Positions 32,100-43,984 of a DNA stretch of 64,000 nt are shown here, one piece after another. A program made the translations under genes and the position numbers. Source of the stretch: Arcuatula senhousia. Lineage: Eukaryota > Mollusca > Bivalvia > Mytilida > Mytilidae. The stretch spans positions 17,192,001-17,256,000 of the forward strand of contig OZ020317.1 of NCBI GenBank assembly GCA_963971305.1, written 5' to 3'. The first letter of the stretch is position 1; the number at the start of each line of letters is the position of its first letter. Below the pieces are notes generated by a model. The model did no database searches. It was not told where the DNA came from and worked only from the letters and a program-made list of their open reading frames with translations.

Positions 32100-33060
32100 A
32101 TAAAAGTTTATTGGTAGAATCAAGCTGGTTAAAATGTGGGTATTTAGTACATATCATGTTTAAGAATTTATTTCGTATATTATTATATATTTGGCAGTCC
32201 AAAAAGAAATGTTTCTCGTCATCTAAGACCTTGCATATTTTGCAATGTCTTTGTTCACGAGGTGTATTTTTGTATCTCCCAATTTCAATTTACAAATTAT
32301 GGTCACAGATGCGGAATTTTGTAAGGATTTTTCTACTATTTATATTTGGGGTTTTTAAATAATCTGCAGATTTGATGTTCGACTTTAACTTGCTATAAAG
32401 AAATAATTTAGAAGAGTTATCAATATTAAGGATTTTATCCATGAAAACTTCATTGTATTTTCCAGTAATAACTTTTTTACAAGTGTTTTTGACTTTAAAT
32501 TTTAGTTCTTTATACACTTTATGTGGACACTCAAAATCTTCTTTATTTAGCTGAAACTGATTCATAATAGAAGTGGCAAAGCTATACCATGTGTATATAC
32601 CCTCATCACTTAGGTTTTTGTTAACCAAAATTGCCTCCTTCACTAGAGGATTAATATCCTGAGAATTAACTCTCATATAAAAAGTAGTTACTTGTGTTTT
32701 AATAAAAGAATCTAGAGGCAACCTTCCTAGTTCTGCTTTGAAGCAATATTACTAGCTGTTTTTTCGTACACCTAAAACACTTTTACAGAACTTATTATGT
32801 TCTCAAATGAGAACTTGTCAGCTAAGACAAGATATCTACATTTCTTCCACGAACTGATACTCTTTGTATAGCTTTGAAGACAGTGAAATATTCATCCATA
32901 AACCAGACTTCACTTTTATATAATAAAATTGGTCTTATTAAAGTGTCAAAGAGTTTACAAGACAAGTTTACTGGAATGTATTTAGATAGACGATACAGAG
33001 ATGTGGAATAAGTGTACGCGACACAACCAACATTAAAGAAACGGCAATTTAAAAAATTAC
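32100..33060 (-). pseudogene. LINE reverse-transcriptase C-terminal half, decayed
   Basis: Minus-strand reading in order: SKYIPVNLSCKLFDTLIRPILLYKSEVW is split across 33000-32900; then a degraded stretch with stops; then LGRLPLDSFIKTQVTTFYMR (near 32730-32670); a 143-codon open piece (32721-32290); a TAA; then IEIGRYKNTPREQRHCKICK and DDEKHFFLDCQIYNNIRNK (to ~32150). This is the thumb and C-terminal zinc tail of an invertebrate LINE. No catalytic core remains. Confidence 0.75.
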
Positions 33061-33130
33061 AATGAAAAACTGCCAGCAGTCTTCAACATGACCAGAGGTC
33101 ACTGCTCGCCGTCTTGCATTGGCCCAAGAC
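32985..33130. repeat. Segment repeated at 35605-35755
   Basis: AGATGTGGAATAA(G/C)TGTACGCGAC through GTCTTGCATTGG(G)CC occurs at both places. It overlaps the end of the LINE fragment and extends beyond it, so a larger unit was duplicated or inserted twice. Confidence 0.75.
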
Positions 33131-33329
33131 TAAAAATACAATACATAAGATTCAAACAAATCCCTAGAATATCAAAGAAAGACCCATTTCTGAACATTAA
33201 ACAAAAAAACAGATAGTAGACAATGACAAACAAAAGCTTTGACAAGGATTCCTGGCTTAGGACACGCACATATAAAATGTGGCGGGGTTAAACTAGTTTT
33301 TTGGGCCCAACCTTCCCCCTATTGTTTAT

Positions 33330-33610
33330 CTTGTACAAAGCACAAAAATAACACACTTTAAAAATCAAATCGATAAAAGTTCAATTCACCAAGAGAGAAC
33401 CTGAGACAAGAGTACTGTACGAGAACAAGGAAACGTAAAGGAACTCCCTTGAGAACACTCACAGTTACTGACAGCTAGCTAAGAAGCATTTATCGATTAA
33501 TGTAAAAAAATCAAACATATCGATTCTAAATCAACATAACACTTCAAACAACAAATGATTTAGTATTATATATCATCATACAAAACCGACATATTTGATC
33601 GCTGTAATGC
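33330..33610 (-). repeat. Probable Penelope-like 3' region, inverted copy of 38700-38970
   Basis: Reverse complement matches 38700-38970 with many substitutions (shared TTAGCTAGCTGTCAGT, GAGTTCCTTTAC and ATCGATTTGATTTTTA). It lies just downstream of the reverse transcriptase at 33756 in that gene's orientation. Confidence 0.65.
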
Positions 33611-33755
33611 TTCGAAACAATACAATAGTCAAAAAGTAAAAGATTAATGTTTTAGTATAAATATTTCTACAAAAAAAAACGCCAAATTTAAAGATTTTAC
33701 TATAACTTCCAACTTGTATCCTTTCTTTAAAAAGTTTTTAAGCCAAATTACCATG

Positions 33756-34720
33756 TCAAGAGGATTGTTTTTTTAATTTACGCGCCTTATAAACTACATT
33801 TCCATAGAATTCGGGATGTGATATTCCTTTTACAATCAAAAAACGACGTGTACAGTTAAATTTTTCAATAAGATACCCATATTTATGAACGAATTTAGTA
33901 AAAGATTTGACTAATTTGTGGTATCGATAACCTTGTTTTAGCAATTTTTCTGTAATGAAACGGTTTTTGTCATTAAAATTAGAAACACCACTGCAAATTC
34001 GAGCATATCTGACTAACTGTGAAATATACACTCCGTAAGATGGAGCTAGAGGTACATCACCTTCAAGAAAAGGAAAGTTTACAATTGGGAAAGAAAAGTC
34101 ATCACGTTTATCATAGACTTTAGTGTGTAATTTTCCATTGAAAATGCTTAAATCTAAATCCAAAAATGGACATCTATCGCCGGTCGAGTTAGATTTATTA
34201 AGGGTTAATTCTTTAGGATATATATCATTTATAAATCTAGAGAAATTGGGGTTGTTAAGGGCAAGGATGTCGTCTAAGTATCTGTAAGTATTGTTAAAAA
34301 TGTCAATAAGGTGGTGTTTGTCCGTGTCCTTTTGTAGCCCGGCCACAAACCGTGATTCATAACAATATAAAAAAAGATCTGCTATAAGTGGGGCGCAATT
34401 GGTTCCCATAAGAACACCAATAACCTGGCGACATACCCGTTTTCCAAAACGTACGTAAATATTATCTAAAAGAAAGTTAAGTGCAGTAATCATCTCTACG
34501 TCAGTCCAATTAACATAGCCTTTATGGGTCTCGTTACTGAAAAACGATTTACCAAATACTTTTGGAACTTTAGAACAAATGTAATCACTCTTAGATTTAT
34601 CATAGCACCATTTAACCAAATATTCAAACTTCTTTTTAATTAGATTATGAGGAAGATTTGTATACAAAGTAGAAAAATTTTGACATATACTTTTTGAGAA
34701 AGAAAAAAGCTTTCAGTCCC
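33756..34720 (-). pseudogene. Penelope-like reverse transcriptase fragment
   Basis: A minus-strand ORF of ~300 codons ends at 33756. It contains GVLMGTNCAPLIADLFLY, TYRYLDDILALNNP (the YxDD catalytic pair), LDLDLSIFNGKLHTKVYDKR and SYGVYISQLVRYARICS, the order seen in a family of animal Penelope-like reverse transcriptases. Just upstream in frame is QNFSTLYTNLPHNLI, the motif A region, where the family normally has an Asp before FSTLYT; here it is Asn. No GIY-YIG endonuclease is visible and the 5' part is missing, so the copy is dead. The exact clade is uncertain. Confidence 0.75.
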
Positions 34721-35071
34721 TTTTTTGCTAGTTCCTGTAAAGATTTCCTCTATGGTCAATAATATTTCCAAGAAAATTAAATTCCTTGACTTCTTATAAC
34801 ACTTGATTTTTGTAATAGAAATTATTGCTAGGCTGATTGCCTCCTTGAAAAATCACTTAACTGCCATTTAAAACAATACTCTTCTATCTTTAAAGATAAA
34901 TAATTTTATCTATTTCTCACAAAGCTATTGCGGGATCCGGAAAAATAAACTTATTTGTCACAAGTTATTGGTTGTTCGAAAATGTTATCATTGTTTGATA
35001 ATTTTGTCGATTCACCACACAGAGACCAAAGTCGCCACAACTACAAACATGTCAGAAAATAATTTTAACTG
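34721..35071. other. No gene recognised
   Basis: AT-rich sequence between the reverse transcriptase remnant and the micro-MITE. Confidence 0.4.
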
Positions 35072-35079
35072 TGCGGAAC

Positions 35080-35157
35080 CACAGGGGCTTGGATTATAGA
35101 GTAGGGGGGCGATTTTATTTTAAGTCAATATAAATGACCAGAATCCAAGCCCCTGTG
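35080..35157. mobile_element. 78-bp micro-MITE with 16-bp TIR and 8-bp TSD
   Basis: Both ends read CACAGGGGCTTGGATT inward. TGCGGAAC flanks it at 35072-35079 and 35158-35165. Only ~46 bp lie between the arms. The ends share CACAGG--CTTG with the 7.65-kb transposon ends at 881 and 8526. Confidence 0.9.
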
Positions 35158-35259
35158 TGCGGAACATGTGGATTGCAACGTTCCTGTATAAGTTTGCTTT
35201 AGTCTCTATCATAAAGGGAGGGGCAATCTTTGAATAGGTGACAATCAAAAATATTTGAG

Positions 35260-35441
35260 CAGTGGCGGATCCAGGGGGGGGGGGGTCCGAGGTTGGAATT
35301 TTCCTCCCTTCCGCCAAAAATTTCGCAAGTAACGTGTAGGTTTTCTGCAAAATTTGTCTGGAACCACCCCCTTTTCGTCCTTCGTCCACAGCGGACTTTA
35401 TGTGGACCAACCCCTTTCAAAAATTTCTGGATCTGGCCCTG
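35260..35441. mobile_element. 182-bp MITE with GGATCCAG-type termini
   Basis: Ends CAGTGGCGGATCCAG and, inverted, CAGGGCCAGATCCAG; TTTGAG flanks both sides (35254-35259 and 35442-35447). This terminus type is widespread in animal MITEs. TSD is 6 bp exact, 7 of 8 if extended. A G-run of about 11 follows the left end. Confidence 0.75.
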
Positions 35442-35604
35442 TTTGAGTTATAATATAATTTATTGCTATTAGACGTAAAAAATAAAAGGCATACATGTAC
35501 ATTGCAAATTTTCATAAAGAGATCTACATTGGGTTTAAACTTATTTCATATAATATTATATACTTCAAAATCATAGGCTGATCTGACAAATGATAACCAT
35601 TTAA

Positions 35605-35755
35605 GTAGACGATAAATAGATGTGGAATAACTGTACGCGACACAACCAACATAAAGAAACGGGAATTTAAAAAATCACAATGGAAAACAGCCAGCAGTCT
35701 TCAGCATGACCATAAGTCGTTGCTCGTCGTCTTGCATTGGGCCAAGACTACTGGA
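35605..35755. repeat. Second copy of 32985-33130
   Basis: Same segment and orientation as at 32985, with point differences. The GTCTTGCATTGG end continues into different DNA. Confidence 0.75.
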
Positions 35756-35899
35756 TTTTATTTCGTGAAAATCGGTTGCAGAACAGCTCGGCAATAATGT
35801 TTTCAAATTGTTTCGATTTGCAATAAACCTACGGGGAAATTTCTATCTATGCGTAACTTTCTTTGAAGAGTATATAAACAACAGACTGTGACATCTTCG

Positions 35900-35987
35900 A
35901 TCTTATGGAGACTTTTGTAGAGCTCGATGAGCTGAAGGTTTAAGCAAGCAACAGCTTTTCTCTATCTGCAATAATTTCCTATTTCCT
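35900..35987 (-). repeat. Fragment of a HINE/pearl-like core unit
   Basis: Reverse strand matches the ~160-bp core (GCAGATAGAGAAAAGCTGTTGCTTGC; AGCTCTACAAAAGTCTCCAT) of the elements at 9020 and 52605. Only about half a unit remains. Confidence 0.7.
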
Positions 35988-36989
35988 CCACTAACATAAC
36001 CAAACTTTCAGGCAGTTATTTTAAACTAAATAGGAGATAATAAACCTACATGTACAATGCTTATACTGGATCTAAAAACAAATAATGTTTAGGATAAACA
36101 CTTACATGACTTAGATTCATCAACATGTTTATCTTAAAATGGCTTAATTTTAGATCGATTTTATAGTATGTGTACAGCAAAGGCTACATATAGAATTCAA
36201 CAATAAACCTTAGCAGGACCTAGAAATAATAAAGTCTTTTTTATGTTACTAAAGCAGATCTTTGCTTTATGTGTCAATAGCGGCTTGCTAGGCAATATGC
36301 ATTAGAGTCCACACTTGTATTTTATAAAAAACGATTTTAATTACAATTAATGACAAGAAATAATGTTCGAAAAATATAAATCAAATTGAAATTTATAGAT
36401 AATTTGTAAGACTTTTTATCCATAGTGTTATCTAATCAATTCACGAAATAAAAAGGTTATAAATAGGATAACTGATTGACTAATTCAGTGGCATTTTGCG
36501 ACAAAACACCCAACATATCTTAATTTCATTACTGAAACTTAATATTTGACATATAAAATAATCACAAACACAAAACTGGATTTTTGTTTAGAACTTGCGT
36601 CAAAAGAATAAAAAACGTCGTAAAATCGTTTAAAAGTAAGTGTTGAGTTGAACGACAAAAAGAGATGTGCTCTTTGGCTATCTAGGGGCATAATCAAAAT
36701 TTCAAAATACAGACATCCAAACACTGAACTGTTCATTCCTGTATTCCAAGTACACCTGGTAGGTGTTTCTTGAAAAAGGAAAAGTGTGCCTTTAGGCTAT
36801 CTATGTAGCCCAGCCCCTAGGATATTTATTAGTCTTTCGAAACTTTCTGAAGTGCAATTGTGGAGTCATTTCTAGTTCGGTATTCCATATTCTGAGAGGA
36901 GTTTTTTGACATATGTAGCCAAGTCCAAATTCTAAAACTGTAAGCAAAGTCGCTTCCCCATCTTACAATTCAATCAATGACCTAAGTAA
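35988..36989. other. 1 kb without a recognised gene
   Basis: AT-rich; nothing supported. Confidence 0.4.
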
Positions 36990-36991
36990 TA

Positions 36992-37825
36992 CTCTCTCAA
37001 AAAAGAAACGCAACATATAAAGATATTTAAAATACCATTGATAAAAAAACTATTGAATTTCAACTAAAAATTGTCGTACGTATATGAAATTTTGCAGATT
37101 CATTTAGAAGTGATTATTCTTACGTGTGATATAAATAACATTCAAATTTATCAGCCAACAAAGGCGCAGCGCCAACTGTAGTGATACCGACTAAATGGTT
37201 AAATCACGACTTCACTTGTGTTCTCTCGGTTTCAAAAAAAAAACGCTGCATACGATCTTCTGGCTCCCATTTTTACACACATTGAAGCCATACCCCAAGT
37301 TTAAAAAAAACATCGGGTGACGCTAGCGCTTGCGCTTATCCAACTTTGAAAAAATCATAGAAATTAATAGTCTTAGCTAACATCAAGTAATTCTGGTAAC
37401 CAATATTTGAAACGGCTACTCCATAATTTTGGCTTTTTAAAGACCTTCTGAAAATTTTGATCTTATGACAAATCGTAAATCAACTGATTAAATTGGATCT
37501 GCGCATGAAAAAACCACGGAAAGAAAGCGCAAACTTGTAGGTGATAAGAATCTGATATTGAAATCTTGTGCGGATTTTGAATATGGGGGTGGCAGTTTCA
37601 GTACTGTCTTGCAAAAAACTGCATGACATAAAAATTCTGATTGGCATGCGCACTCGATTTGTCGACATTTTATTAAAATTTTAGCAATTAAAGAAAAAGT
37701 TGTCCCTTTACAATTGCCAAGTCAAATTTCATATTGATATTGCAACAACTAATAATATAAAACTCGACTTTTACAAGCGATGTAATTTCAAAAATTTTGC
37801 ATGTTGCGTTTCTTTTTTGAGAGAG
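36992..37825. mobile_element. Tc1/mariner-type non-autonomous element, 834 bp
   Basis: Ends are inverted copies of CTCTCTCAAAAAAGAAACGC (about 25 bp in all), each flanked by TA at 36990-36991 and 37826-37827. TA duplication and this terminus fit Tc1/mariner. The interior has no transposase motif, only short ORFs. Confidence 0.85.
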
Positions 37826-37827
37826 TA

Positions 37828-38699
37828 TATAATATTCCTACCCCAGATGGCCCAAAGTGGTTAAAGAGATTTTCTTGGATATTGGCATCATGTGTATTCC
37901 GAACAGAAAACATGATAAGCATGTTTATTAGAAGAAAAATGTTGTAGATTTCAATGAGAAAGACACACAGACAGACACACAACAAATCAAGCGTGGTATG
38001 CATGTACAGTGCAAATGCGCTCGTTCCGAACCGTACGTGCAAATATTTTTGAATTGAAATACTAGTATCCCATATAGTCTAACTGCACACACATATGACA
38101 TGAAAAGTTATTGCTTTAATAGATTGATTGGGTTTGGGGTTTGCGCTTTCATAAGGGTAGCCTGAGGTTCCAAGTCAGTCATATAAAAAATCGGCAGCAG
38201 TTTGCTTAAACATTCGTGTGGGTTTTTTCTTCACACGGTGCACTAGATTTGTAGTAAAAATACCACCGATCTTCGGACTGAATAGCTGTGGTCTAGGTAG
38301 TCGCTGGCATCTAAAAATTAAAAATATTACCCAAAGTTTTGCTTTTTCAGCCAATTTGGGAACAAATCATAAAAATTTATCATGTTTGAAATGGTATTTT
38401 AAGTAAATAACATGTAACATTCTTAAAAATTGAGTTGTACCTGCTTTCTCATTCATTTGACTTACTGGATAACAATAGAACTTTTTTCTATGTCGATGCT
38501 CAACTTTTCAGTCTTACAGGGGGGCAAATATGGTCCTTACCGTACCTTGTCCTTTGATGAAACTAATAAGGCCTATTTATATAAACTACTTAAATCGAAT
38601 ATTTTGGTTAAATATTTGAATTTCGTGCTTTTTGGAAAAAATATTGATAACTTGATACTTACTTTAAAACTTCCCTAATTTTGTTTTTACTAATTGTCA
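37828..38699. other. No gene recognised
   Basis: Short ORFs at 38218 and 38430 lack family features. Confidence 0.4.
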
Positions 38700-38970
38700 T
38701 TTTAAGCATTATAGCGATCAAGCATGCCGCATTTGTGTGATGACACTCCACCAAATCATTATTGTTTGAAGTGTTGTGTCGGATTTAAAATCGATATGTT
38801 TTTTTTTAATTAGTCGATTGATGATTTTTAGCTAGCTGTCAGTTACAGCAAGTGTTCTATAGAGAGTTCCTTTACTGTCCTTTCGTTTGTTTTTGTTGTC
38901 TTTTGTCTAAGGATTGAACTTTGATCGATTTGATTTTTATTGTGTGTTTTGTTTTGTGCCTTGTCTAGGA
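38700..38970 (+). repeat. Probable Penelope-like 3' region, second copy
   Basis: Inverted relative to 33330-33610. No reverse transcriptase precedes it, so it is a 5'-truncated copy or a shared non-coding segment. Confidence 0.65.
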
Positions 38971-38979
38971 ATATTACGG

Positions 38980-39112
38980 AGCCCGGTAAGGGACACCGGA
39001 AAAAAAATAAAATTATATCTTTATTTCGATAAAATATATTATATCGTTATTTCCATATATTATATCGTTATTTCAATTTAATTATATCGTTATTTCGATA
39101 TATTATATGCAT
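38980..39112 (+). repeat. Half (single arm) of the ATATCGTTATTTC fold-back element
   Basis: Begins ACGGAGCCCGGTAAGGGACA and continues with ~21-bp TATATCGTTATTTC units, as in the left arm of 57004-57754, then stops near 39112 with no opposite arm. Confidence 0.8.
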
Positions 39113-39859
39113 TGTTAAGCACAATTTAACATGTTTGTAACAAACAAAAAGACATCGTTTATTTACATAACACGACATTGCAAAAAAGATGGCTTTTGTA
39201 CATAAACATGGTCTCCTAAAAGTATGGTCCCCTGAAGCTCGAGTCTTTTAATTCATTGTCAAATCGCACTCAAAAAGGTAAATCATAATCATAAGATTGA
39301 TACTGAATCGTCAAAGAGTCAATTTCAAATATATTCTCTTTTAGCACGATTGACTGCTGGAATCCTTGTTTTTTTACTACCAGTTTGGCGTTTTATTTCC
39401 TAAAGAGTTATCTCCCGCTTTTCAACGCAAAAATGTGCTTTAAACTGAAAGCTAACATCCTTCCAGTCACATATTGAAGAATAAAAACTGACCAAACCCA
39501 TGAAAATTAAAAATTATTTCAAATCATCGAAAAGCATAAAAAGTCTAGGAGTGCTTAACTTTTTCCAGGTGTATATATAAAAATTGGACAGTTTAAATTC
39601 GGCATTATTTTTGGGGTCAGGTGTCAGATATTATCTCTATAATTTCATATTACAGACAAACTTTCAATAAATTTAGAATATGTGACCACAAACTTCATAT
39701 TGAAGTTGGAAGGTATAACATGATAAAATGAAGTAATGATGATGTTGAAAAATGGAGGAGAGGAGGGTAGGGGCAATGATGATTAAGATGTTATGTATTT
39801 TTTGTAATGAAGTAGAAGAATCATTTCTTTTTTCTATACCATAAAAATCAGAGACATCG
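39113..39859. other. No gene recognised
   Basis: AT-rich; short ORFs only. Confidence 0.4.
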
Positions 39860-40200
39860 AAATATATTCTAAAATGAAACTTGGTATGCATATGGCCAAG
39901 TTGTAGCTTAGCACAGCTGCATCCCAATCTTTTGAGGTTGACCTTGATTCTCCGGTTGAGTTTCTTAATTTGAGAATTTTAATACAGATATAATAGCAAT
40001 GGAAAAGTTTGGCGAGCACCTCCATATCTCAAGAAGTATAAGTCATAGGTTGATGAAACTTGGTATGCATATGCCATAGTAACAGCTTAGCACAGTTGCA
40101 TCCCCCATCTTTTGTCCTTGACCTTGATTTTCTGGTTGAGTGACTTATTTTATTGCATACATGTATATTAGCAATATTTAAGTTCTATAAACATCTTTTG
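39860..40200 (+). repeat. Two ~178-bp tandem units
   Basis: TGAAACTTGGTATGCATATG occurs near 39875 and 40053, each followed by AGCTTAGCACAG(C/T)TGCATCCC and TTGACCTTGATT(C/T)TC(C/T)GGTTGAGT. Non-coding. Confidence 0.7.
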
Positions 40201-40415
40201 ATCTCAGAAACTGAAAATCCTTATAAATTTAAAATATAGTGGAAGTAAAAAAGAATTATAGTTTCTGGTGGTGCCGGAAGGCGAGACATACTTTAGTGTT
40301 AACTCTTATATACATACAAATGGAAAATGAGACTGAAAATGTTTGTACATTTGTGAAGTACCAAATAGTTATACGTCTTGGTTATATCTATATTAGCTAC
40401 CATTTATTTCGTGGT

Positions 40416-40816
40416 AACGAAATCGGTAAATTAAGAAAACGATATTTTTTATAAAAAATCAAAATATTGACTCTTTTTGTTTCACAGTTTACTGGTACCC
40501 GCTAGTTTATAATTAGTTTGTCAAAAACCTACCAGAAAGTATTTTTTTTTCAAAGAAAACTACAGAAAAAAACGCAGTGTAAAAAAATAGGACAAACTAA
40601 TTATAAACTAGCGGGTACCGGTAAACTGTGAAACAAAAAGAGTCAAACGAAACGGAACGAAAACGAAATCGGTAAAGAAGGAAACAAAAACAGTTAAGCA
40701 AGCTACCGAAATCTGTAAAGAAAGAAAACTAAATAGAGCTAAACCAGTAGAAATAAAAAAAAAACTGAAACGATTTTACCCGATACCAGTCGTTTTCTTA
40801 ATTTACCGATTTCGTT
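40416..40816. repeat. Nested double inverted repeat
   Basis: Outer arms 40416-40442 and 40790-40816 are perfect 27-bp inverted copies. Inner arms 40469-40522 and 40591-40644 are 54 bp with one mismatch, around a 68-bp loop. No TSD identified and no ORF spans it. Confidence 0.85.
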
Positions 40817-41728
40817 TTCTGCTTCATTTCGTTCCTCAGTTTATCAGCATCCAGTAAAGGTCATGTGAATAACGGTTTACCAAAAGTAACTATTTATGCT
40901 GGACAATACTTAATCAACGCAGAGGGTTAATAAGATAAAATTATATAAAGCTGCAAAAATTTGAGTTTTTGTGTCGATATAAAGTACCCTGTGGATTTTA
41001 TAATTATTTTCTTTTGAAGGCTTTTCTGTCATTTCAATTCCCTTTTCTGACATATGTTGACTGTGATGTATAAAAAAAATTAACCTAGTTCTTTAGATAA
41101 TATCCCTTTTTTATATCCTTGATCTACAATGACGAGTAATACACGACAGGACTTTCAACTTAGAAACTAAGACTACAAATGTATAACTTTATACTAGTTT
41201 ATAATAAACATGGATTATGAATTGAGTCATTATAATACTCGAAATATTTAAGACTTATGTATCTTTTATTTCTTTAAGAAGCTTTTTTTAATGATGCGGC
41301 TTTGGAAGCGTTTACCATTAAAGGTTATTTTATACTTTTCTTGATTGGAATACCCCAAGACTTGTCATAAGGGAAACGGTTAGACATCTTATCTTAAAAT
41401 CAATTTTAGCTAAGAAATGTTATGTTTCCATTATCCATTTAATACCTTGAATAAAAATAAATATTTTACATCTAAAAAGGGACTTGGAAAACAGCATCCT
41501 TAATGCTTATAAATTAAGTCTCCTTACGTTACTTTCAGATTTGTTTTCAAGATCCTAATACATTGAATTTGATGTGATTTTGGAGCATGATTATTTATCC
41601 GTTAAATGTATTGAACATTTAGTGGAATAAACACCGTCTTCCTTGAACACGACCACCAAAAGTTAAGAAAACAGGACCGAATGTTTAAACAAAAACTTAC
41701 AAATGCATGCGAATTTCTTTGCTACATG
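40817..41728. other. No gene recognised
   Basis: AT-rich; nothing supported. Confidence 0.4.
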
Positions 41729-41730
41729 TA

Positions 41731-42756
41731 CGAGGGCTGTCCGTAAAGTTCGTTGACAAAGCAAAGATTTGAACCAAAACGACGTACTAGGAATTAGTTT
41801 TTTTACATAATAATATTTTTGAACATTTTCCTTTATTTCTGGTATATTGTTGTGCAAATGTTCGACATAAATAGTGCTACATTTTAAATTATTTAACTCG
41901 CTGTATAGTGGGTCGGAGCGATGTAAGAATTTTTTCGGAAACATTCAAAATGCATGCTTAAAACAAGATCTTGCTATGCATAACCAATATCTAGCGATGC
42001 TATAAAACCTGTACTACAGTGTTGCCAATAGTTAGGATGATGCACATACCAAATTTTAAGGGTCTATAATTTTTTATTTATTGAGAAATCGGTATTTTGA
42101 GAATTGACATCAGATTCATTGACGTAGAAAAAGTAACGTTTTGCGAAGAGGTGGAGCAATGGACGGTTATAAAATTGTATGTTTAGGTCTGAAAAATATC
42201 AACAGATATACACAGATTCTTTAAATTGTGAAAAAAGCCTACCAAGATACTTCTGATAGCATGTGGATATCAGATGGAGAGAGAAAATAACCGATTGGTA
42301 TGTTTTGTGGTATTAAGATATAGCCATATTTCCTATATAGTACTATTTTGCTTGGAGTTGTATTGTTGATGTCAAGAATTTGAATTTCCATGCAATTTGT
42401 GAATCAAATGTTTCCAGAAATGAAAAAAAAATACATGCAGAAATTTTAAGTAAGATACATCTGACAAAATATAATGTTCAAAACTCATAATTTGTTTTAA
42501 AAATATTGCCATATAGAAAAGAAATGTATTAACTTGACGTCGTAAAATGTGACGTTTTGCTCGGTCTTGAACGGTTATGAATACGATTTATTTTCTAAAT
42601 GATGAAAAATCAACTTGTAGTTGTTTGTTTATTCTAAAATTTGGTACACCAATTTATAAGACTACTCATTTTATTATAAGAAAATTTGAAGTAAATCAAA
42701 AAAAAACATTATTTATTTTATATCAAATGTCCACGAACTTTACGGACAGCCCTCCG
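41731..42756. mobile_element. Mariner-type deletion derivative, 1026 bp
   Basis: Ends CGAGGGCTGTCCGTAAAGTT and, inverted, CGGAGGGCTGTCCGTAAAGT, continuing CGT(T/G)GAC; TA at both flanks (41729-41730, 42757-42758). The end sequence is of the mariner kind. No intact transposase or DD34D motif is visible; a 93-codon minus ORF overlaps the left end. Confidence 0.85.
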
Positions 42757-42758
42757 TA

Positions 42759-43975
42759 TATATATGAAAAATGAATTTTAAGTTCGTGGTAAAAGCTGTT
42801 TAACAGAAATAAAATGGCCTCAAGCAAAGTGATAAAGAGATGACGGTAAATAACTTAAGTTAAAATAATTTTCACATTTTCTATGAGTTATCAAGCAATT
42901 TTACTTGTTATATAAGTTGTGTATAGGCCGAAAAGATGTAAAATTATAATCGATGTGTATAGATGCTACCATGTTACAAAAAATGGTATCATCACTCTTT
43001 CTTAAAGTTGGTTTGAAATACTTTTATATTTCAATATAAAAGTTTTTTTCCTACATAAAAATAATTGAATTCAATCCTTGTTTTCACCATAATCCCTAAA
43101 ACAATTTCCACAGTTTGTAAACAAAAAGTCAATTATCTGAAGCAAATCATATTTGAAGAAGTCAACCCATTTAAGATGCTGTTTATAGCTGGCTTAGTGC
43201 TAAGAAAAACGCGGTTTCTCGAGTGGAATCAATAAAGCGGTGAAAGCTGACAAGAAGCAATTATAGTATAATTAGATTTGCATTATTCCTTGTTTTTAGA
43301 TCATAATCCTTCAATTCTACTACGTCAGTCTGTAATTAAAAATTGAAATTATGAATAAAAGCTTCAAAACAAACTTAAGAAATAAAGTATATGTTATGCA
43401 TCATTTGAATTATAATTTCGTAAATTATAAACGAGCATACATACATGTCATAAGAATGTATTTAAATTCGATTATCAACATGATTTGATTATTTTATTGA
43501 CTTGAAAGCCATGTTTTACATCATTCCACTTTAATATCTATAACGCACTGCAATATTTTATATATTGCCTTTAAAAGTGCAATTGAATCTTTGTAATAGC
43601 CACTCGTCTGAAAATTGTGCGACGTTTGGCGCAAAAATATTTCGTAAAATATTGAAATGGTTGCTTAGTTGTTCCATTTTTTAATTAAATTCAGTAGACG
43701 ACTGGACAATTTATTTGAAAAAAAAAGTAATAAATAGTCTACTTAAACTTGTGTTTCTAAAGATTGTTTTTACATCTGATTTAGTTCGTTTGGATTTTTG
43801 TTTGTTTTTTTGTTTTTTGTTTTTTATTTTTATTTTTTCATTTGTTTAATTGATTATTTTGCGAGTAATGTGTAAAAGATACATTGAAGAATTTTATTTA
43901 TATAGTAGGCCTTCAACCTTAAAATCAATTCGATCGAGACCATACTTCTACAGTATATATATATATATGTTACAG
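42759..43975. other. 1.2 kb without a recognised gene
   Basis: AT-rich with T-rich runs near 43800; (AT)n at ~43955. Nothing supported. Confidence 0.4.
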
Positions 43976-43984
43976 TCATTTTCT

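Noticed and set aside
41663..41944. 93-codon minus ORF as a mariner transposase piece
   Set aside because: It overlaps the element end and lacks any DD34D or HTH motif I can recognise.
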